From Marinitoga litoralis (GTDB lineage Bacteria; Thermotogota; Thermotogae; Petrotogales; Petrotogaceae), in contig NZ_JAFBDI010000017.1 in the NCBI RefSeq assembly GCF_016908145.1, forward strand, positions 1 to 48,223: a stretch of 48,223 nt of DNA, in the 5' to 3' direction. Below the pieces are notes generated by a model. The model saw only the letters and a program-made list of their open reading frames with translations. It was not told the origin of the DNA and made no database searches. Each line of letters begins with the position of its first letter. Position 1 is the first letter of the stretch. Of this stretch, positions 18,023 through 26,247 are shown piece by piece. The position numbers and the translations under genes are program-made.

Positions 18023-19621
18023 ATGAAAAGTAATGTATATAGAATAAATAATATAAAATTACCTATAGATCATGATTTTGAGGATATTAAATCAAAAATT
18101 GCTAAAATGGTTAATATTAAATCATCTGATATAAAAAATATAGAAATAGTAAAACAATCGATTGATGCAAGAAAAAAGCATCAAATGATATATTTTATAT
18201 ATAATATAGATTTTGAAGTCGATAATGTATTAAATAATCCAAATATATCACTCGCTCCGAAAAAGGAGTACATATTACCCAAACATGGTGATATACCTTT
18301 AAATAGTAGACCTTTAATTATTGGTACAGGACCTGCAGGATTATTTGCTGGCTTGATTTTAGCAGAGGCTGGATTTGAACCAATTATTTTAGAAAGAGGC
18401 AAAAACGTAGAAGATAGAAAAAAAGACGTTAATAATTTTTGGAACAATGGAATTTTAAATACTGAAAGCAATGTACAGTTTGGAGAAGGTGGAGCTGGAA
18501 CCTTTTCTGACGGAAAATTAAATACACTCATAAAAGATAAAAATAACAGAATTAAAAAGATGTTAGAGGAATTTGTTGAAGCCGGAGCACCTGAAGAAAT
18601 ATTATATATTAACAAACCGCATATTGGGACAGATAAATTAGAAATAGCAGTAAAAAACATAAGAAAAAAAATAGAAAGATTAGGTGGAAATATTTACTTT
18701 AATTCCAAAGTTACCGATTTTATTATTGAAAATAATAAAATTAAAGGAGTTATTGTAAATGATTCAGATAAGATATATTCTGATATAGTTATTTTAGCTA
18801 TCGGACATAGTGCTAGAGATACTTTTAAAAAATTATTTGAAAAAGGAGTTAAAATAACTCAGAAACCTTTTTCAATTGGCGTTAGAATAGAACACTTAAA
18901 AGAAACCATTGACAAAAGTCAATACGGTAAGTTTTATAATCATCCGAAATTAAAAGCAGCTGATTATAAACTATCTCATAGAGCGAAAAATGGAAGAGCT
19001 GTATATACTTTTTGTATGTGCCCTGGTGGATATGTTGTTGCTTCTGCTTCAGAAGAAAATATGGTTGTTACTAATGGAATGAGTGAGTTTTCTAGAGATA
19101 ATATTAATTCAAATAGTGCTATATTAGTAAGTGTTTCTCCAGAAGATTTCCCTTCTAATCACCCTTTATCTGGTATAGAATTTCAAAGAATATATGAAAG
19201 AAAAGCTTTTGAAATTAGTAAAAATTATTTTGCCCCCGTGCAATTATTTGGAGATTTTTTAAAAAATAAAAAATCTACTAAATTTGGAAATATTTTACCT
19301 ACATATAAACCTGGAACTATATTTAGCGACTTAAATACTATTTTCCCAGAATACATAATTTCATCTTTAAAAGAAGGAATTATAGCTATGGGTGAAAAAT
19401 TAAAGGGCTTTTCTGATTATGATGCCGTTTTAACTGGTGTTGAAACACGTAGTTCATCACCTATACGAATTGAAAGAAATGAAAACTACGAGAGTGTTAA
19501 TACTAAAGGATTATATCCAATAGGTGAGGGAGCTGGTTATGCTGGGGGAATTACATCTTCAGCTGTAGATGGGATAAGAATTGCTGAAAGTATTATAAGT
19601 AAATATAAAAAGGGATGGTGA
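18023..19621 (+). CDS. FAD-dependent dehydrogenase (uncharacterised COG2509-type)
   Basis: About 532 residues. The start at ATG 18023 has GAAGGAG upstream and lies one base after the preceding stop; the frame is open further upstream but inside the cyclase gene. An N-terminal 90-residue domain precedes a flavoprotein core with dinucleotide-binding motif IIGTGPAGLFAGL, a NVQFGEGGAGTFSDGKL motif and a C-terminal GEGAGYAGGITSSAVDG motif that closes the FAD site. This composition matches a widely distributed dehydrogenase family of unknown substrate. Its place between two c-di-GMP enzymes gives no clear functional clue. Confidence 0.88.
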   Translation: MKSNVYRINNIKLPIDHDFEDIKSKIAKMVNIKSSDIKNIEIVKQSIDARKKHQMIYFIYNIDFEVDNVLNNPNISLAPKKEYILPKHGDIPLNSRPLIIGTGPAGLFAGLILAEAGFEPIILERGKNVEDRKKDVNNFWNNGILNTESNVQFGEGGAGTFSDGKLNTLIKDKNNRIKKMLEEFVEAGAPEEILYINKPHIGTDKLEIAVKNIRKKIERLGGNIYFNSKVTDFIIENNKIKGVIVNDSDKIYSDIVILAIGHSARDTFKKLFEKGVKITQKPFSIGVRIEHLKETIDKSQYGKFYNHPKLKAADYKLSHRAKNGRAVYTFCMCPGGYVVASASEENMVVTNGMSEFSRDNINSNSAILVSVSPEDFPSNHPLSGIEFQRIYERKAFEISKNYFAPVQLFGDFLKNKKSTKFGNILPTYKPGTIFSDLNTIFPEYIISSLKEGIIAMGEKLKGFSDYDAVLTGVETRSSSPIRIERNENYESVNTKGLYPIGEGAGYAGGITSSAVDGIRIAESIISKYKKGW

Positions 19622-19646
19622 GAATATTAAAAGTATATTTATATTT

Positions 19647-20969
19647 ATGGATTATCAAAATCAACCTGTTGATCCTGAATTGATAATTGAAAAAATCAAA
19701 GAGTGGGGTAAAATTGTTGGGGGAAAGGCATATGCTCATTGGTCAAAATATCCTGCAACAATGTTTTCTTTTTCAAGACATGGTATTGAATTAATCGAAA
19801 TGCCTGAAGATGGTTTTGAAAACAAGAAAGGTAATGATATAAAACTTGCAATTGATGCTATTGAAACTATGTTTTCTTTACCACATATTGATGTTTTTGT
19901 ATTAGTTACAGGAGATGCTGATTTTGTTCCATTAGTAAAAAAATTAAGAATATATGGAAAAGAAGTTATCGTGGTAAGTAGAAGTAAAAATACTTCTAAG
20001 GAAATGGAATTATCTGCTGATGTTTTTATACCATATGAAGATATAGTAAAATCAGAAAAAATAGAAGATAAGGATTCAATTGAAGATGTTGTTGATGAAA
20101 TTATTAGAATAATAGAAGAACATCAGTATAACGATGTAAATGAAAGTATTATAAAAAGAATAGTTACTGGAATGAAAATAGATTATAGAGATTTTGGATT
20201 TAATTCATACAATGATTTTATTGATCATTTAATAAAAGAAATCAGAAATGAGTTATATTCCAAAAATGGTGAATATAGCGAATATGAAGAAAATTATATG
20301 AGATATATTGAAAGACTTCTTGCTACAAGTTTGATTCCATTAAAATTGGAACAACTTGTTGAAAAGGCACATGAAAAAAATCCTTGGATTTCAAAAAATT
20401 CTAAATATTCACTTAAAGAATTAATATTAAAAATGATAGAAGAAAAGAGATTATGGAAAAATTCTAAAGGTTATATTTTAGTACCAATTCCAAGAAGATG
20501 GGAAATTAAACATGAAAAAATTTTACCTTATCCAGAGCATAGAGATAAGTTTATAGAATATGTATATAATATTTTCAAAGAACAAAAAGTCAATTCTATA
20601 ATTGAAGCAATACATAAAGCTAAAAAAGAGTTGAATCTAACTAATAAAGTGGTTGGTTCTTTCGGTATTGCGTTAAAGTTTTCTGGTAAGTTTATTGGAA
20701 AAGATGGTAGTGACTATGTAAGTATGAAAACTCCTGTATATTTAAATGCTGATTTTAATGAATTTAAATTAGCTGTAGAATCTTTTTATTTAAAAAGCAT
20801 TTTAAAAGATGAAGATATTCATGAAAAAAACTTACCAATAGTTTCTAAATATATTTATAATTCAGAAAACACAAAAAGGCTTGAAGAAATTCTTTCTTAT
20901 TTGATGAATTTACAAGAAGTGTTTCACGTAAAACCGTATTATAAGTATTATAAAAATCTAAATAAATGA
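19647..20969 (+). CDS. NYN-domain (PIN-like) putative ribonuclease with C-terminal helical domains
   Basis: 440 residues from the first ATG. The NYN/LabA-like nuclease fold has its acidic residues in DYQN (D2), GNDIKLAID and VTGDADFVPLV. After it come helical segments, two of which (about 145-200 and 285-345) look like OST-HTH/LOTUS-type RNA-binding modules. The ATG at 19647 leaves the first beta strand outside the protein: the in-frame codons just upstream read NIKSIFIF, the expected strand 1, but no ATG, GTG or TTG exists back to the in-frame stop at 19596. An ATT at 19626, preceded by GGTGAG, may be the real start. The end overlaps the next gene's region. Predicted metal-dependent RNase; target unknown. 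Confidence 0.8.
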   Translation: MDYQNQPVDPELIIEKIKEWGKIVGGKAYAHWSKYPATMFSFSRHGIELIEMPEDGFENKKGNDIKLAIDAIETMFSLPHIDVFVLVTGDADFVPLVKKLRIYGKEVIVVSRSKNTSKEMELSADVFIPYEDIVKSEKIEDKDSIEDVVDEIIRIIEEHQYNDVNESIIKRIVTGMKIDYRDFGFNSYNDFIDHLIKEIRNELYSKNGEYSEYEENYMRYIERLLATSLIPLKLEQLVEKAHEKNPWISKNSKYSLKELILKMIEEKRLWKNSKGYILVPIPRRWEIKHEKILPYPEHRDKFIEYVYNIFKEQKVNSIIEAIHKAKKELNLTNKVVGSFGIALKFSGKFIGKDGSDYVSMKTPVYLNADFNEFKLAVESFYLKSILKDEDIHEKNLPIVSKYIYNSENTKRLEEILSYLMNLQEVFHVKPYYKYYKNLNK

Positions 20970-20977
20970 GGGTAAAT

Positions 20978-23002
20978 ATGAAAAAAACTTTATTGATTTT
21001 AATTATATTTATTTTATCGTTTTCATCCTATGCTGAAAAATTAATTGTTGGAGTATATGATAACAAACCTCTAACGTATATTGAGGATAATCAATATACT
21101 GGTTTTGCCGTTGATTTATTAAAAGAAATTGCAAAAAGAGAAAAATGGGAATTAGATTTCAAATATGATTCTTTCAGTAATCTATTAAGCGATATTTATG
21201 CTAATAATATTGATTTAATAATTGCAATGGGTAAAAATGAAGAAAGAGAAAATTTTGTTATATTCCCACAAGAACATTTTTTTACTAATTGGGGTATAGT
21301 ATATTCTAATAAAAAAATAGATTCTATACTTGGTTTAAATAATACAAAAATAGCTGTTTTAAAAGGCGACATTTATTATAATAAATTTGAGAATCTGAGT
21401 AAAGAATTTGAAGTAAGTATTGAATTTTTAGAGTTTGATTCATATGATGATGTATTAAAAAGCGTTAAAAATAATATATCTGATGCAGGCATTGTTAATA
21501 GAATTTATTCTGGCAATACTTATAAATTATATAAAACTCCAATCGTTTTTAGCCCTTTAGAAGTATATTATGGTTTTTCTAAAAATACTAAAAAGGAGAT
21601 AATAGATAAAGTTGACAATTATTTAAACACTTGGAAATATGACGAAAAATCACCTTATAATACCCTTTTTAATAAATATATTTTAGAAAGTACAATACCA
21701 AATTGGATAAGGGATTTGTTAGTATTTCTTCCTATTATATCGATAACATTTTTTGTCACTGCACTAATATACTATTTATTATTCAAAAAAACTCTTTCTA
21801 ATTTATTTAAGAAAAATAATGAATTAGATGCATATGTGAATGAATTAAACGCTGTAAATGAGGAATTAGAAGAAAATTACCATGAAATAGAAAATTTGAA
21901 TTTTAAAATAATTCATTTAATTAAAATGATTTCTAACTTGAAAATTTCAAGTCCTTTAGATGTTTTCTATAATGACCTATTAAAAACTGCAATTAATTTA
22001 ATTCCTGAGGCAGATTATGGAAGTATTATATATATTAACTCAAAAAATAACACCTGGAAATTTTTAAGTGCATATGGACATGATTTTGAATTACTGAAAA
22101 ATATTGAATATGCTGCAGGACATATTCCTGTTAAAGAAAAAATAAGGATAGTTGATAATAATATTGTTGAAAACGAAAAGATAGAAATGGATGATAAATC
22201 ATATGAAATATTAAAAAAAGCTTCTAAACCTATTAAAAAAACAATTATATATGAAATACAGTTAAATGAAGAGGAATGGATTAATTTCTGTTTAGATATT
22301 GATGCTAATAGTGATAAATCATTTTCTAATGAGTCAAAAGAATTATTAGAAATATTTGGAAATTTAGCAAAAGCTTTTTGGATAGAAAAATTATCGTATG
22401 AACATATTAAAAAATCTTATACTAACCTATCTAATAAACTTGCTTTAATTGTCGAAGAATATGATGATATAACTGGAGGACATATATATAGAGTTGCAAA
22501 ATATTCTAAATTTATTGCTGAAAAATTGGAATTAGAACCTAATTTAATAAATGAAATTGAAACTTATGCTCCTTTACACGATATTGGAAAAATACTTATT
22601 GATAAATCTATATTATTAAAAAATAGCAAACTTACTGATGAAGAATGGGAAGAAATGAAAAAACATACAATATATGGAGCAAAAATTCTAGAAGAAGAGT
22701 ACTTTAAAACAGCTAGAAACATTGCATTATACCATCATGAAAAATATGATGGTACTGGATATCCATATGGTTTAAAAGGAGATGAAATTCCTATAGAAGC
22801 ACAAATTGTAGCTTTTGCAGATGTTTATGACGCTCTACGCAGCGATCGACCATATAAAAAAGGGTATTCTCATGAAAAGGTTGTTGAAATTATTTTAAAT
22901 GGAGATAACCGAACAAGACCAGAACATTTTAATCCTAAAATATTAGAGATTTTCAACAATTATCATGAAACATTCAAAAATATATTTGAATCTTTTTTGT
23001 AA
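20978..23002 (+). CDS. Periplasmic binding domain - GAF - HD-GYP c-di-GMP phosphodiesterase
   Basis: About 674 residues from ATG 20978, picked because GAGGG lies 5 bases upstream; an earlier ATG at 20966 overlaps the previous stop but lacks a ribosome-binding site. Order: signal peptide (1-19), family 3 solute-binding domain (about 20-235), one transmembrane helix (about 247-270), coiled coil (about 278-320), GAF-like domain (about 325-470), HD-GYP domain (about 485-660). Catalytic HD is H534-D535 and the GYP motif is in DGTGYP (591-596), with HHE at 586-588. It should hydrolyse c-di-GMP in response to an amino-acid-like or other small ligand outside the cell. Confidence 0.93.
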   Translation: MKKTLLILIIFILSFSSYAEKLIVGVYDNKPLTYIEDNQYTGFAVDLLKEIAKREKWELDFKYDSFSNLLSDIYANNIDLIIAMGKNEERENFVIFPQEHFFTNWGIVYSNKKIDSILGLNNTKIAVLKGDIYYNKFENLSKEFEVSIEFLEFDSYDDVLKSVKNNISDAGIVNRIYSGNTYKLYKTPIVFSPLEVYYGFSKNTKKEIIDKVDNYLNTWKYDEKSPYNTLFNKYILESTIPNWIRDLLVFLPIISITFFVTALIYYLLFKKTLSNLFKKNNELDAYVNELNAVNEELEENYHEIENLNFKIIHLIKMISNLKISSPLDVFYNDLLKTAINLIPEADYGSIIYINSKNNTWKFLSAYGHDFELLKNIEYAAGHIPVKEKIRIVDNNIVENEKIEMDDKSYEILKKASKPIKKTIIYEIQLNEEEWINFCLDIDANSDKSFSNESKELLEIFGNLAKAFWIEKLSYEHIKKSYTNLSNKLALIVEEYDDITGGHIYRVAKYSKFIAEKLELEPNLINEIETYAPLHDIGKILIDKSILLKNSKLTDEEWEEMKKHTIYGAKILEEEYFKTARNIALYHHEKYDGTGYPYGLKGDEIPIEAQIVAFADVYDALRSDRPYKKGYSHEKVVEIILNGDNRTRPEHFNPKILEIFNNYHETFKNIFESFL

Positions 23003-23008
23003 TCTTCG

Positions 23009-23037
23009 TTGCAAAAAATTTAAAAAAGTTGTATAAT
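23009..23037 (+). promoter_or_regulatory. Sigma-70 promoter of the ugpBAE-like operon
   Basis: TTGCAA (23009-23014), 17 bases, TATAAT (23032-23037). Near-consensus. Start of transcription expected near 23044, leader about 58 bases. Confidence 0.8.
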
Positions 23038-23049
23038 ATTAATACCGAT

Positions 23050-23063
23050 AACTTATATAAGTT
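23050..23063. promoter_or_regulatory. Perfect palindrome AACTTATATAAGTT, operator candidate
   Basis: A 14-base perfect palindrome located just downstream of the expected transcription start of the ugpB-like gene, where a bound repressor would block transcription. Eleven of its bases (AACTTATATAA) recur at 12694-12704, just upstream of the other binding-protein gene. Confidence 0.4.
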
Positions 23064-23101
23064 TTCTTATATTTATCTACTATACTTAAGGGGGGAATCA
23101 T

Positions 23102-24415
23102 ATGAAAAAGTTACTCGTTTTATTGGTAGTTGTTTTAAGTATTTCTATGTTTGCACAAGTAACTATTGAATTTTGGCATGCTATGAGTGGTTGGAGAATT
23201 GAATTATTACAAAGCATGGCTGAAGATTTCATGAAAACACATCCAGACATTAAGGTAAATGTTCAATACACTGGTTCTTACAGAGACACATTTAACAAGG
23301 CTATAGCTGGTGTAAAAGCTGGTACCGCACCACATATTGTTCAAATTTATGATATTGGTACTCAAGCAATGATTGATGGTGGAGTAGCTGTTCCTATTGG
23401 CGATTTAATTGAAGAAGACCCAAGCATTGATCAAGGAGCTTTCTTAGAACAAGTTACTAATTATTACACAGTTGACGGAAAAATGTATTCTATGCCATTT
23501 AATTCATCAACAGCTATTTTATTCTATAACAAAACTATGTTTAAAGAAGTTGGTTTAGATCCTAACAAACCTCCAAGAACATACGATGAATTAATTGAAT
23601 ATGCAAGAAAATTACAAAAGAAAGATGCTAATGGAAATGTTATTAGATATGGTTTAACTTGGCCAACACATTCATGGTTCTTTGAACAAATGATGGCAGT
23701 TCAAAATGCTCCATTAGTAAATAACGGAAATGGTAGAGTTGGAATTAGACCTACAGAAGCAGTATTTAATAGTCAAGAAGGTAAAAATATTTTCAATTTA
23801 TTCAAAAAAATGACAGATGAAGGATTATTATTAAACACAAAAAGAGAAGATTGGTCAGGAGCAAGACAAATATTTATTTCTCAAAAAGCTGGAATGGTAT
23901 TATATTCAACATCTGATGTTAAATTCTTTGTTGAAACTGGAAAAGAAAATGGATTTGAAGTTGGTACAGCATTTTTACCAAAACCTGATTTAAGTGTTCA
24001 AGGTGGAACAGTTATTGGTGGAGGTTCATTATGGATTCTTAAGGGTCATCCAAAAGAAGAAATTGATGCTGCATGGGAATTTGTAAAATGGATGACAGAA
24101 CCTGCACAACAAATTAGATGGCATATGGAAACAGGTTATTTCCCTGTAAGAAAAGATGCTATAGAACAATTATTAGCTGAAGGTTTCTATTCAGAAAGAC
24201 CAAATTACTTAACAGCTATTATGGAATTATTATTATCAAAACAAACAGTTAATACAAATGGCGCTGTAATGGGTGTATTCCCTGAAACAAGAGAAATAAT
24301 TGAAACAGAATACGAAAATGTTATAAATGGCAAAAAAACTGTTGATAAAGCTTTAGATGATGCTGTTAAATCTGTAAATGATGCTCTAAAGAGATATAAC
24401 AGAGTATTTAAATAA
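23102..24415 (+). CDS. ugpB: UgpB-like solute-binding protein (glycerol-3-phosphate / sugar type)
   Basis: 437 residues with signal peptide (1-18) and mature start near QVTIEFWHAMSG. Several stretches follow E. coli UgpB closely, e.g. QIYDIGTQAM, MPFNSSTAILFYNKTMF, GLDPNKPPRTYDEL and GGGSLWIL...WHMETGYFPV. The natural ligand in E. coli is sn-glycerol-3-phosphate or glycerophosphodiesters. In Thermotogota relatives may take up other substrates, so the ligand remains an inference. Start has GGGGGG upstream. Strongly expressed gene by promoter and codon choice; an intra-operon hairpin follows. Confidence 0.88.
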   Translation: MKKLLVLLVVVLSISMFAQVTIEFWHAMSGWRIELLQSMAEDFMKTHPDIKVNVQYTGSYRDTFNKAIAGVKAGTAPHIVQIYDIGTQAMIDGGVAVPIGDLIEEDPSIDQGAFLEQVTNYYTVDGKMYSMPFNSSTAILFYNKTMFKEVGLDPNKPPRTYDELIEYARKLQKKDANGNVIRYGLTWPTHSWFFEQMMAVQNAPLVNNGNGRVGIRPTEAVFNSQEGKNIFNLFKKMTDEGLLLNTKREDWSGARQIFISQKAGMVLYSTSDVKFFVETGKENGFEVGTAFLPKPDLSVQGGTVIGGGSLWILKGHPKEEIDAAWEFVKWMTEPAQQIRWHMETGYFPVRKDAIEQLLAEGFYSERPNYLTAIMELLLSKQTVNTNGAVMGVFPETREIIETEYENVINGKKTVDKALDDAVKSVNDALKRYNRVFK

Positions 24416-24427
24416 TAATTAATAATC

Positions 24428-24451
24428 GGGCGGAGAAATCCGCCCTTTTTT
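24428..24451 (+). terminator. Intra-operon hairpin after ugpB
   Basis: GGGCGGA (24428-24434), GNRA-type loop GAAA, TCCGCCC (24439-24445), then T6. Placed between the binding-protein gene and the first permease gene, as in the other sugar operon. Likely partial termination. Confidence 0.8.
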
Positions 24452-24469
24452 AAAAAAGGAGGAATGCAC

Positions 24470-25345
24470 ATGTCCTGGAAAAGTAAGTTGACACCATATT
24501 TATTACTTATTCCTACATTTATTATAATTGTCATTTTTATTTATTGGCCTGCTGCGTATTCATTCAAACTAAGTTTTTACCAAGAATCTTTCTTTGGTAA
24601 TAGAAGTGTTTTTGTTGGATTTGAAAATTTTATTGATTTATTTACTGACCCTGATTATTATACTGTTATTTTAACTTCTTTTTTATACTCATTTTCATCA
24701 GTTTTTATTACTATTTTTATTGCTTTTTTAATTTCACAACTTTTAGTACAAAATATACCTGGAACAAGACTTTTTAGATTATTTATTTTCGCTCCATACG
24801 CTATATCACCTGCTATTGCTGGTACATTATGGTCATTTTTATTAACACCTACTGTGGGATATTTAAATTATCTTTTTTTAGAACTTTTTGGTATTGATAC
24901 TGACTGGCTTACAACAACTCCTTATGCTTTTATAGCTGTTATGTTAGCTACAATTTGGAAAATGTTACCATTTGATTTGATTTTTTATATAGCTGGACTA
25001 CAATCGATTCCTGATTCTTTGTTGGAATCTTCAATGATAGATGGTGCCAATTTATGGCAAAGAATGTGGAAAATTAAATTCCCATTATTATCTCCAATAA
25101 CTTTTTATTTATTTATTATGAATTTTACTACTACCATGTTTGCATCTTTTGGTATTATAGATATAATGACAAAAGGTGGACCTCTCGGTACAACAACAAC
25201 TATGATATATAAATTATATTTAGATGCCTTTGCATTCCAAAATAACGGTTCTGCAGCAGCACAATCAATTGTTATGTTTGCAATAATGGGTATTATTACT
25301 GTTATTTATTTCAAAGGTGTCGAAAAATCTGTTCATTATCAGTGA
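24470..25345 (+). CDS. ugpA: UgpA-like ABC permease
   Basis: 291 residues from ATG 24470, which has AGGAGG 7 bases upstream; the in-frame ATG at 24464 is only one base from that site. Six transmembrane helices with the inner-membrane EAA-type loop LLESSMIDGANLWQRMWKIKFPLLSP. The C-terminus AAAQSIVMFAIMGIITVIYFKGVEKSVHYQ resembles that of E. coli UgpA. It pairs with the UgpE-like permease encoded 11 bases downstream. Confidence 0.9.
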   Translation: MSWKSKLTPYLLLIPTFIIIVIFIYWPAAYSFKLSFYQESFFGNRSVFVGFENFIDLFTDPDYYTVILTSFLYSFSSVFITIFIAFLISQLLVQNIPGTRLFRLFIFAPYAISPAIAGTLWSFLLTPTVGYLNYLFLELFGIDTDWLTTTPYAFIAVMLATIWKMLPFDLIFYIAGLQSIPDSLLESSMIDGANLWQRMWKIKFPLLSPITFYLFIMNFTTTMFASFGIIDIMTKGGPLGTTTTMIYKLYLDAFAFQNNGSAAAQSIVMFAIMGIITVIYFKGVEKSVHYQ

Positions 25346-25356
25346 GGTGATTTACT

Positions 25357-26202
25357 ATGGCTTCAAGTATTTCAAGACGTAATAAAAGGAATTTAATCCT
25401 TTCTGAAATTACATTAATAATAGTATCTTTAATTATAATGGCTCCAGTTTTATTAGCTTTAAGTATGAGTTTTATGAATCCTAATGAAGTATATACATTT
25501 CCACCTAAATTACTTCCTAGCTCAATTCAATGGGGGAATTATAAAGAGGCATTGCAATTGGTTGATTTAGGAAGAATGTTAATAAATTCTGCTATTGTTG
25601 CATTTTTTATTACTTTTGGAAAGTTAATTACTGGTACATTAGCAGGTTATGCTTTTGCTAATTTTCAGTTTAAAGGAAAAAATCTTTCTTTTATGTTATT
25701 ATTTATAACTTTATTTTTACCAGCTGAAACTGTTATGATTTTGCCATTATTTTTGATTATGAAACAATTTGGATGGATAAATACATATTATGCTTTAATA
25801 ATACCTTTTACAGCAAGTGCGACTAATGCATTTTTAATGAGACAACATTTTATGACTATTCCAAATGAATTAAGTGATGCTGCAAAAATTGATGGCGCTA
25901 CATCAATGCAATATTTTTGGAGAATATTATTACCATTATCAAAATCTATGTTAGGTGGAGCCGCATTAATTAATTTTGTGTATGCTTGGAACTTATACTT
26001 ATGGCCATTAATTGTAACTATGGATGATAAGATGAAAACTGTTCAAATTGGTGTTAAGATGTTAATTGATGCAGAATCAGCTAATAATTGGGGAACTATT
26101 ATGGCTGGTACAATGATAGCCTTAGTACCTACATTAATTATTTTCTTTGCAATTCAAAATTTATTTGTTAAGAGTCTTGTTAGTTCTGGGCTTAAGGGTT
26201 AA
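25357..26202 (+). CDS. ugpE: UgpE-like ABC permease
   Basis: 281 residues, six predicted transmembrane helices, EAA loop ELSDAAKIDGATSMQYFWRILLPLSK. Motifs such as FLPAETVMILPLFLI and NFVYAWNLYLWPLIVT match the UgpE subgroup of carbohydrate permeases. No ATPase gene follows; the operon ends at the hairpin 26207-26237. Importers of this type often share one MsmK/UgpC-like ATPase encoded elsewhere, which is the likely solution here. Confidence 0.9.
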   Translation: MASSISRRNKRNLILSEITLIIVSLIIMAPVLLALSMSFMNPNEVYTFPPKLLPSSIQWGNYKEALQLVDLGRMLINSAIVAFFITFGKLITGTLAGYAFANFQFKGKNLSFMLLFITLFLPAETVMILPLFLIMKQFGWINTYYALIIPFTASATNAFLMRQHFMTIPNELSDAAKIDGATSMQYFWRILLPLSKSMLGGAALINFVYAWNLYLWPLIVTMDDKMKTVQIGVKMLIDAESANNWGTIMAGTMIALVPTLIIFFAIQNLFVKSLVSSGLKG

Positions 26203-26237
26203 AAAAATTGTGCTGCAAACGCAGCACAATTTTTTTA
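26201..26237. terminator. Bidirectional terminator between ugpE and the convergent envelope gene
   Basis: ATTGTGCTGC (26207-26216), loop AAAC, GCAGCACAAT (26221-26230), with A6 on the left and T6 on the right. Serves both converging genes. Confidence 0.9.
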
Positions 26238-26247
26238 ATAATAATCA

